Below, in pieces: positions 44,982 through 50,144 of a stretch of DNA of 50,144 nt. The notes beneath the pieces are model-generated. The model searched no databases. It was not told where the DNA came from and was given only the letters and a program-made list of their open reading frames with translations. Source of the stretch: CAYPZL01 sp964415045 (lineage in GTDB: Bacteria > Planctomycetota > Phycisphaerae > Sedimentisphaerales > Anaerobacaceae); assembly GCA_964415045.1 (NCBI GenBank), contig CAYPZL010000014.1, positions 1 through 50,144 of the forward strand. The letters are read 5' to 3'. The translations under genes and the position numbers were made by a program. Every line of letters starts with the position of its first letter. Position 1 is the first letter of the stretch.

Positions 44982-46148
44982 ATGCTGTTGATCTACTTGA
45001 AAACGATTGGAGTTTTGGCCCTGGCGGCAGCCGGCGCCGTCGTCGGGCTGCGGGCGGGCCGGTGGAAAAAGCCCTGGTGGCTGGTTGCCTACGTCGTCCC
45101 GCTGACGCTGATCCTGGCGATTGTGCTGGCTCGCCGGTTCCCGCGTTTGGAGTTCCTTGCCCCGACCGCCTGGCTGATGGCCGGTCGGACGGAATTCATC
45201 GCGTTCGGAGTCGCGGTGCCCGTGCTGTTCGGAACCGTCGTTCCCAAATTACGTCACAAACGCGAAAGGCTCCTGTTGTGGCTTCTGGTGTGCATGTACG
45301 TGATCGCCCAGTCGGCCTTGCCGTTCCTGCTGCCAGCTTTCACCCGCGGGACGCTGGCAGCCATAGAGATGACCATCGATCGGGACGGCGTCTGCTTGCA
45401 AAGCACCGGTTACACCTGCGGCGCCGCCTCGGCGGTGACCGCGCTGCGGCAGCTCGGCATCGAAGCGAACGAAGGGGAATTAGCCATCCTCTCGCACACA
45501 TCGCGAATGGGCACGGCTCCTGACCTGCTCTGTGCGGCCATCAATCGGCGCTTCGCCGGGCAGGGGGTGCGGGCTGAATGCCGCTGGTTCGGTTCCATCG
45601 GCGATCTGAGGGGCAAAGAGCCTGTGATGGCCGCCGTGCGCTATCGTTTCCTCATCGATCATTTCGTCACCGTCCTGCGTGTCACCGACTCCGAAGTCGT
45701 CATCGGCGATCCCCTGGTCGGGCGGGAATCGCTTTCGTACGACGAGTTCGCCAACCGCTGGCGGCGTTACGGCATTATGTTGACGCGGTCTGGGCTGGGC
45801 GTTTCTCGTCGGAATGGTCCTGTACGCGCTCGACGGGCTGTTGTTCCTGCTCGTGGGCGACTGGATCAGTATCGCCTTCCACGTCTTCGCCCTCGTTTGC
45901 ATCGGCAAAGGCTATCAGGCCCTGCGCAGCCTGCGCCACGTCGTGCCGGCGCGGGCGGATCGATTGCCGGAGGGCAACGCATGAAAACGATGATCTCTTC
46001 GAGGTGTGCCATATTCGATGTTGTTGGGGGCGGTGAGGGATGCTATGCAATACTTTACCTGGAAGCTGATGAGCGAGATCAACAGTTCCGACCCCGAGGT
46101 GGTGGCGAAGGCCCAGCGGACCTGGGATCGCAACGTCGCGGGGTATGA
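44982..46148 (+). CDS. Membrane-anchored C39-family peptidase, C-terminus altered
   Basis: Four predicted membrane helices (residues about 1-120) followed by a papain-like C39 peptidase domain: catalytic Cys146 in STGYTCGAASAVTALRQLG, His227 in LIDHFVTVLRV and Asp243 in VIGDPLVGRES. C39 domains cut leader peptides at double-glycine sites, usually as part of ABC exporters. This one has no ATPase. The domain should end near YGIMLTR (residue 269). Beyond about 45786 the frame runs antisense-like through a piece of another gene, giving an unnatural Arg/Gly-rich tail to 46148. The ATG at 44982 with GGAG just upstream is preferred over GTG 44964. The catalytic core is complete, so activity is possible. 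Confidence 0.7.
   Translation: MLLIYLKTIGVLALAAAGAVVGLRAGRWKKPWWLVAYVVPLTLILAIVLARRFPRLEFLAPTAWLMAGRTEFIAFGVAVPVLFGTVVPKLRHKRERLLLWLLVCMYVIAQSALPFLLPAFTRGTLAAIEMTIDRDGVCLQSTGYTCGAASAVTALRQLGIEANEGELAILSHTSRMGTAPDLLCAAINRRFAGQGVRAECRWFGSIGDLRGKEPVMAAVRYRFLIDHFVTVLRVTDSEVVIGDPLVGRESLSYDEFANRWRRYGIMLTRSGLGVSRRNGPVRARRAVVPARGRLDQYRLPRLRPRLHRQRLSGPAQPAPRRAGAGGSIAGGQRMKTMISSRCAIFDVVGGGEGCYAILYLEADERDQQFRPRGGGEGPADLGSQRRGV
45784..45984 (+). pseudogene. C-terminal piece of a small membrane protein gene
   Basis: Frame reading LGWAFLVGMVLYALDGLLFL, LVGDWISIAFHVFALVCIGK, GYQALRSLRHVVP and a stop at 45982-45984. The two hydrophobic helices and short basic tail are protein-like, while the overlapping C39 frame is not. 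Its N-terminal part is missing and the preserved piece begins right at the end of the C39 domain, so the two genes appear joined by a deletion. Confidence 0.5.
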
Positions 46149-46572
46149 AAAGCAATTGGAATTGCTCCTGGAGCACTTCAGCGAGCACCAGCAGCGGTTC
46201 TGGCGTGACCATGCGTACCATTTGCACGATGGGACCGTGTTCCAGATCACGCTGGGAGATGCTCTGGAGACGGATGTCCCTGTCGTCCTGTCCCGATCGC
46301 CCGGCAGCGGCGTTGCGATCGACGTGACAGACGGCACCGGCGCGTGGCTCTACGAGCTCAAGTACGCCGGCATCGAGGCCATTGACGCGCGACTTCGGGG
46401 CGCCGCCGGTAGCTTTGACGGGACGCTCCTGGAACGCTGGCTCTACAGCGAGCTGACCGGCGAAGGGCCCGTCGCCTATCGGCATAGTATTCTCTTTAGC
46501 ACCGGTAGCGAGCTGTCGGTCGTCTTCAAGCGCTTTAGCCACAGTCGTAAAAAGCTGGCCAGGAGCCGCTGA
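46045..46572 (+). CDS. Hypothetical protein, DUF4085-like N-terminus
   Basis: 175 residues, soluble, no signal peptide. The start MQYFTWKLMSEINSSDPEVV and the helix NVAGYEKQLELLLEH, then WRDHAYHLHDGTVFQITLGD, resemble the layout of DUF4085 proteins (Trp/Tyr-rich helices followed by a LHD element). The second half is a mixed alpha/beta region with ELKYAGIEAIDARLRG and RHSILFSTGSELSVVFKRF. GAGGGA lies four bases before the ATG at 46045, preferred over 46006. No function can be given. It is one of a row of short same-strand genes. Confidence 0.6.
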   Translation: MQYFTWKLMSEINSSDPEVVAKAQRTWDRNVAGYEKQLELLLEHFSEHQQRFWRDHAYHLHDGTVFQITLGDALETDVPVVLSRSPGSGVAIDVTDGTGAWLYELKYAGIEAIDARLRGAAGSFDGTLLERWLYSELTGEGPVAYRHSILFSTGSELSVVFKRFSHSRKKLARSR

Positions 46573-46700
46573 TTCGCTACAATGCCAAACCGGCTGAGAG
46601 GTTCTCGCTCGGACAAGATACCGTTATCTTGCGCGATGGCTTCGGCGCGGGGCTGGGCGTCGTGAAACTTGAGGATGTACGTCTGGGAGGTGACACATGA
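46551..46700 (+). pseudogene. Possible short remnant coupled to the next gene
   Basis: After a stop at 46548 this frame reads EPLIRYNAKPAERFSLGQDT, VILRDGFGAGLGVVKLED and ends at a TGA overlapping the ATG of the following gene (ATGA). It looks like the C-terminus of a lost gene, but it has no start codon of its own and the family is not recognised. Confidence 0.25.
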
Positions 46701-46945
46701 AACCGGGAATCACCTTGCTGTTTCGTTCGTTCGTATTGTTGCTTTTCACGCACGCGGTGATTGTGCAGGGTCGGGATACGATGCTGTGCGGCCTGATTGC
46801 CGGCGACGTGCTTGTCGTCATGGCGATCATCACGGGCCTGGCCGGCGTGGCTTTCGGTTACTCGGGCGTGGTGGCTCTGGATCGATACCTCCAGCGTCTG
46901 CTGGCCGATGAACGGGATCGGGATGCGACGAGCGAGGATGCGTGA
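46697..46945 (+). CDS. Small two-helix membrane protein
   Basis: 82 residues with two membrane helices, ITLLFRSFVLLLFTHAVIV and LIAGDVLVVMAIITGLAGVA, and a charged C-terminus, LQRLLADERDRDATSEDA. A good GGGAGGTG lies four bases before the ATG, so it is probably expressed. No family recognised. It is 20 bases before the deiodinase-like gene and may be co-transcribed with it. Confidence 0.6.
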   Translation: MKPGITLLFRSFVLLLFTHAVIVQGRDTMLCGLIAGDVLVVMAIITGLAGVAFGYSGVVALDRYLQRLLADERDRDATSEDA

Positions 46946-46965
46946 GGTAATAGACTGGAGATGCC

Positions 46966-47634
46966 ATGGCAGAGGCAAAATACGTAGCGTTGGATTCGTA
47001 CCGGGAGTATGCGACCGACGAGATGCGGCGACGCGCGGGGGCGTTCTGTGCCGAGATGCAGCGACGGCGCAGCGTGCGGCAATTCTCGGACAGGCCGGTG
47101 CCGCGCGAGGTGATCGAGCAGTGCCTGCTTACGGCCGGCTCGGCGCCCAGCGGGGCGAACATGCAGCCCTGGCATTTTGTGGCGGTCTGTGACGCCGGCG
47201 TCAAGCGGCAAATCCGCATCGCGGCCGAGCACGAGGAAGCGAAGTTCTACGCGGGCCTGGCGGGCGAGGAATGGCTCGGCGCCCTGTCGAGCCTGGGGAC
47301 GGACGCGCAAAAACCCTTCCTGGAGGTCGCACCGTATCTGATCGCGATCTTCGCCCAAAAGCACGGCGTCGCGTCCGACGGGAGCGAGGTCCAGCACTAC
47401 TTCGTGCGCGAGTCGGTCGGGATCGCCACGGGTATGCTGGTTGCCGCCGTCCACCACGCGGGCCTGGCGGCTTTGACCTACACGCCTGCCCGCGCGGGAT
47501 TCCTCAACGAAATCCTGGGTCGTCCCGACAACGAGCGTCCCTTCCTGATCCTCGTCGTCGGCTACCCCGCCGAAAACGCCACCGTCCCCGACCTGAAAAA
47601 GAAACCGCTCGAAGAAATCGCCGAGTTCGTATGA
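46966..47634 (+). CDS. Nitroreductase-fold protein close to iodotyrosine deiodinase
   Basis: FMN-dependent enzyme, 222 residues. RRRSVRQFSDRPVP is the FMN-phosphate site. LLTAGSAPSGANMQPWHFVA, FAQKHGVASDG, SVGIATGMLVAAVHHAGLAA and the ending GYPAENATVPDLKKKPLEEI closely follow the iodotyrosine deiodinase (IYD) subfamily, whose animal members end [20 protein letters not shown]. The residues that hold the substrate zwitterion in IYD (Glu, Tyr, Lys) appear in EHEEAKFYAGL and DAQKPFLEVAPY. Reductive dehalogenation of halotyrosine is therefore plausible, but other flavin reductions are possible. No membrane anchor is present, unlike the mammalian enzyme. Confidence 0.85.
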   Translation: MAEAKYVALDSYREYATDEMRRRAGAFCAEMQRRRSVRQFSDRPVPREVIEQCLLTAGSAPSGANMQPWHFVAVCDAGVKRQIRIAAEHEEAKFYAGLAGEEWLGALSSLGTDAQKPFLEVAPYLIAIFAQKHGVASDGSEVQHYFVRESVGIATGMLVAAVHHAGLAALTYTPARAGFLNEILGRPDNERPFLILVVGYPAENATVPDLKKKPLEEIAEFV

Positions 47635-47667
47635 TGCTGTTTCATTGCCTGTGAAAGCGAGATTCAG

Positions 47668-48783
47668 ATGCCGTCGGAAGAAAAGAACGACAACGAGATC
47701 GCGGGCACAACTGTCGACGGCGGGGATACGGATAGCGCCCCAGGTCAGCAGCGCGGGAAGTCGACTTGCCCCGCGTGTCAAAGCGAACACGTGCGAAGAT
47801 CTGTCAGGCCGTTCCTCGTAAATCTCGCGGTGTTCCTTGGCTTCCTGTTGCTGATTTGTCTCGCGGTTCCCAGGCTGGATATGTGTTTGGGGTTCGTTCT
47901 GTGCCTGGCCGGCCTGGCCTCCTTCTTCGCGCTGTTCGTTACGGCTGCGATGGCCATCCTGAACAAGCACCGCTGCGAAAGCTGCGGCCACAAATTCTCC
48001 GCCCGGCGCCGGTCGCCACAAGGCCAGCTCACGCCGCGCTTCCCGGCATGGCTGAGTCTCCTCGGCGCGGTCATTCTCTTTCTGGCCCTCGTCGTCGGCC
48101 GCCAGATCATACTGGTGCTCTCCGGTGTCGTCTGGTGGGTGGTCGCGATCGAGTGTGTCAAGGGTGCATTCGGCTGGGGCCTCCTGGCGGGCGGGCTGCT
48201 GCTCTGTCAGGCTCTCCTCCACCGGTTTCTCAAGGGTAGAATCCGGCGCGCCGCCATCTGGGCGGTGCTGTTTCTGTTGCCGACGGTCATTCTGAGCGGT
48301 ATAACGCTCTACAGCGCCCTGCGGCTTCGACCCATTGCTCTCCACGAGTTGCAGCCTGCTGTCAGAGCCGCGAAGATTCTCGACAATGCGCGTCTGGCAT
48401 CTCTGCCTGATTCGGCGGCGGACATCAGAGTGCACGAGTGGTCGTCGCCTTTCTCGGGCGAAGACTTTCTTCGCTTCCGTGCAAGTCCGGCCGAGATCGA
48501 ACGGTTTTTGAGCGAATCGCCCAGCTTGAAAGGTAAACAGGCCGAGCCGTTCCAACGGAAGGCTGAGCCTTCGCCCTCTACGCCGGCGCGCAGGAGCGGC
48601 TGGCCATACGATACGCTGTGGTTTCAATCCTTCATGGCCGAGCCCGGCGCGCCCGACTGGCACCGCCAACCGGTAGATCGCGGAAGACGCTACGAGTTTC
48701 GACCGAAAGGCCGCTACCTGGAAGCAGAGGTCATTGTAGACGACGACAATAACCTCGTGTACGTCACGGTGGTTTGGAGCTGA
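47668..48783 (+). CDS. Membrane protein with split zinc-ribbon
   Basis: 371 residues. A CPAC pair near residue 34 and a CESCGHKF pair near residue 104 flank two membrane helices (VNLAVFLGFLLLICLAVP and FVLCLAGLASFFALFVTAAM), so a four-Cys zinc site could form across the first hairpin. Three or four more helices follow (WLSLLGAVILFLALVVG, ILVLSGVVWWVVAIECV, GLLAGGLLLCQALL, AAIWAVLFLLPTVILSGITL). Residues about 225-371 form a soluble outer domain ending VDDDNNLVYVTVVWS. No family recognised. The start lies 33 bases after the deiodinase-like gene. Confidence 0.6.
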   Translation: MPSEEKNDNEIAGTTVDGGDTDSAPGQQRGKSTCPACQSEHVRRSVRPFLVNLAVFLGFLLLICLAVPRLDMCLGFVLCLAGLASFFALFVTAAMAILNKHRCESCGHKFSARRRSPQGQLTPRFPAWLSLLGAVILFLALVVGRQIILVLSGVVWWVVAIECVKGAFGWGLLAGGLLLCQALLHRFLKGRIRRAAIWAVLFLLPTVILSGITLYSALRLRPIALHELQPAVRAAKILDNARLASLPDSAADIRVHEWSSPFSGEDFLRFRASPAEIERFLSESPSLKGKQAEPFQRKAEPSPSTPARRSGWPYDTLWFQSFMAEPGAPDWHRQPVDRGRRYEFRPKGRYLEAEVIVDDDNNLVYVTVVWS

Positions 48784-48813
48784 ATTCTCTTTGATCGAGG
48801 AAGTGAGGACGTA

Positions 48814-49161
48814 ATGAAGAGCCGGATTATGTACATCGAGTGCAAGGGACAGGGGCTTTCCGGGCCGGGGCGGATCGGACGTGTCACCTTCTCGAAAACG
48901 GGAAAGACCGCCTATTACGCAGGCAAGGTGTTTGAGCCGATCAGAGGCTACAAGGCCAACTACGTCGATGTGGAGACGGACGAGGAGTACTGGATTTCGG
49001 GCTGCAAGAAGAACGGCGATGATACACTGTACCCGGGGATTGTCGAGATTGACGAGGACGTGAGGCAAGAGTATTGGCTGAACATCAGGAATCGCCCCGA
49101 TTGTCTCGAGCAGACCTCCATTCGTTCGGAGGGAAAGTACTCCAAACGAAGGCCGAAGTGA
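48814..49161 (+). CDS. Short conserved protein of unknown function
   Basis: 115 residues, soluble, rich in Tyr, Lys and Gly. The sequence MKSRIMYIECKGQGLSGPGR, IGRVTFSKTGKTAYYAGKVF and DVETDEEYWISGCKKNGDD follows a small widespread bacterial family whose database entries sometimes carry an unlikely metabolic enzyme name. The size and strong beta character argue against an enzyme of that type. Members are often found in accessory regions beside other single short genes, as here. GAAGTGAGGA precedes the ATG. Confidence 0.65.
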   Translation: MKSRIMYIECKGQGLSGPGRIGRVTFSKTGKTAYYAGKVFEPIRGYKANYVDVETDEEYWISGCKKNGDDTLYPGIVEIDEDVRQEYWLNIRNRPDCLEQTSIRSEGKYSKRRPK

Positions 49162-49228
49162 CAGGGTCAGGGACTCTCTCGTATTAGAAGTCGTGTCGTT
49201 TGCAGTTGGGGGATGTGGGAGAAATGTT

Positions 49229-49990
49229 GTGGATTATTTGCGTGTGGTTGACGAGTTGATCGGTGGGTGGGATTTGAGTACGGAGGCGGGCAGGAAGAAG
49301 GCGTACGAGAAGTGCGAAGACTACGCTGACGAACATTTCCGCAAACGCCGGGACTTCAACGCTTTCATGGAGGTCGTGGCGGACAAGCTGGACATGCCGC
49401 CGACGCGGCGGAACAGCTTTGCCGAAGAAGTAGGCGAGGTGCCGGAAGCAGCGAAGCTCCATCTGAGATATTCAAAGGGTGGTCCCGAATTGACCGGCAA
49501 TGCGGAGGGCCTGCGGTATCTGGCCGCGTTGTGCAAGGAGTTGGCCCGGGAGGCTGTCGAGGGCGATCACGCACACTTCTATGCCGACAGCCCGCCGATG
49601 TGCGGCAAGACGTTTCCGCTGACGGTCTACCATGAGCCCAATGCGTGGTTTGCGGAGCTTGACGCCAAAGACGCGGCCGAGGATGAGGAGGAACCTGCGA
49701 TTCCGGCACGCGACATCGAGGCGTCCGAGGTCGCGGCCCTCTGTGTGCTGGCCGAGACGCCGCCCAATATGCTGCTGACGAAGGAAAAGCTTTATCGCGT
49801 GCTGTCAACCGAGCCTTGTCGAAAGCCAGACGTCTGGACCAAGCGCATCCGTGATGACAACGGGCGTCTCTTCCTGTTCACCCTGACAAACGACGAGGGC
49901 CTCGAGCAACGCTTCGGCTTTGATCTGGACGACCCGGAAGTACTGTTCTTCTCCCACCAGGACTTGGCCGACCTGTGCGGTACCGTGTAG
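49229..49990 (+). CDS. Hypothetical soluble protein
   Basis: About 253 residues, acidic, no signal peptide or membrane helix. The first third is helical (RVVDELIGGWDLSTEAGRKK, ADEHFRKRRDFNAFMEVVAD); the middle holds HLRYSKGGPELTGNAEGLRY and HAHFYADSPPMCGKTFPLTV; the last third has RDDNGRLFLFTLTNDEGLEQ. GGGAG about seven bases before GTG 49229 favours that start over GTG 49193. Not recognised. Its place at the end of a row of short genes suggests an accessory role such as immunity or stress, but nothing in the sequence proves it. Confidence 0.5.
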   Translation: MDYLRVVDELIGGWDLSTEAGRKKAYEKCEDYADEHFRKRRDFNAFMEVVADKLDMPPTRRNSFAEEVGEVPEAAKLHLRYSKGGPELTGNAEGLRYLAALCKELAREAVEGDHAHFYADSPPMCGKTFPLTVYHEPNAWFAELDAKDAAEDEEEPAIPARDIEASEVAALCVLAETPPNMLLTKEKLYRVLSTEPCRKPDVWTKRIRDDNGRLFLFTLTNDEGLEQRFGFDLDDPEVLFFSHQDLADLCGTV

Positions 49991-50054
49991 TACGGCATTT
50001 CGCAAGTTCCGCGACTACGCGCGAGGAGATTGCTTTCCCAGCGCGCCGGGACTC

Positions 50055-50092
50055 CTCGCAATGACATATGCGGGTAGCCCTGTCATTGCGAG
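50055..50092. repeat. Dispersed palindromic repeat, TGTCATTGCGAG type
   Basis: Perfect 12-base inverted repeat CTCGCAATGACA (50055-50066) / TGTCATTGCGAG (50081-50092) with a 14-base loop. This core occurs as an intergenic repeat in many bacterial genomes. It follows the last gene of the window and may continue beyond it. Confidence 0.6.
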
Positions 50093-50144
50093 CTTGGGGT
50101 GGCCTTCGGCCACAACCAAAAATAGATGAGAAACGTTGCTCACT

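Noticed and set aside
46858..49068. 736-codon minus-strand frame over the deiodinase-like and zinc-ribbon genes
   Set aside because: Antisense shadow. The plus-strand genes have motifs and ribosome binding sites.
44050..49990. Integron-like cassette array
   Set aside because: No repeated attC-like imperfect palindromes between the genes and no integrase gene in the window.
1..50144. tRNA, rRNA, tmRNA or RNase P genes and CRISPR repeats
   Set aside because: No T-loop GTTCGAATC-type signature in a cloverleaf context, no RNase P or tmRNA core sequences, and no regularly spaced direct repeats were seen by reading. A tRNAscan-SE and Infernal run would settle this.

Overview
The window looks like chromosomal DNA of a planctomycete of the Phycisphaerae / Sedimentisphaerales type. 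This is inferred from gene content: a formylglycine sulfatase, a giant CotH/lamin-tail protein with a dockerin-like module, PA14/LamG and parallel beta-helix surface proteins, a ThuA-like protein, an H-X9-DG pseudopilin remnant and several TIM-barrel sugar isomerases, all on high-GC DNA. No rRNA or tRNA gene, CRISPR array, transposase or integrase was seen.

Layout. 1-5 kb (minus strand): a PilT-like ATPase, a sulfatase, tilS and a TPR lipoprotein, with an intrinsic terminator between the lipoprotein gene and tilS. 5-15.4 kb: a sugar isomerase/epimerase, a secreted papain-like protease, a ThuA-like protein, the 1667-residue CotH/LTD protein and folD. 15.5-17 kb: a GH127-type arabinofuranosidase gene broken by two internal deletions. 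17-28 kb (minus strand): a DMT exporter and a sugar-catabolism gene train. In transcription order the train is a tandem FAD oxidoreductase lipoprotein, a xylose-isomerase-like enzyme, a PIG-L deacetylase, a NagB-like deaminase, a PfkB kinase, a DUF4432 epimerase and a mannitol-dehydrogenase-like enzyme. Upstream of it lie stacked hairpins ending in an intrinsic terminator, a possible attenuator. 29-37 kb: two large secreted carbohydrate-related proteins transcribed towards each other. 38-43.7 kb: an LpxL-like acyltransferase, then a zone of gene remnants around one intact UroD-like gene. 44-50 kb: a same-strand row of small membrane, peptidase and unknown genes, plus a homologue of iodotyrosine deiodinase.

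How it fits together. Most intact genes serve breakdown of complex, probably sulfated or N-acetylated glycans: surface binding proteins and a sulfatase outside, then deacetylation, deamination, isomerisation, phosphorylation and polyol oxidation inside. The exact substrate cannot be read from the sequence.

The most interesting signals are the candidate attenuator ahead of the sugar operon, the unusual enzyme set of that operon (including a NagB-like protein with altered active-site residues), at least three promoters placed so that the mRNA would start at or next to the start codon, and a repeated pattern of deletion scars. Two of those scars sit at short repeats. They may reflect real genome decay or collapse during assembly.
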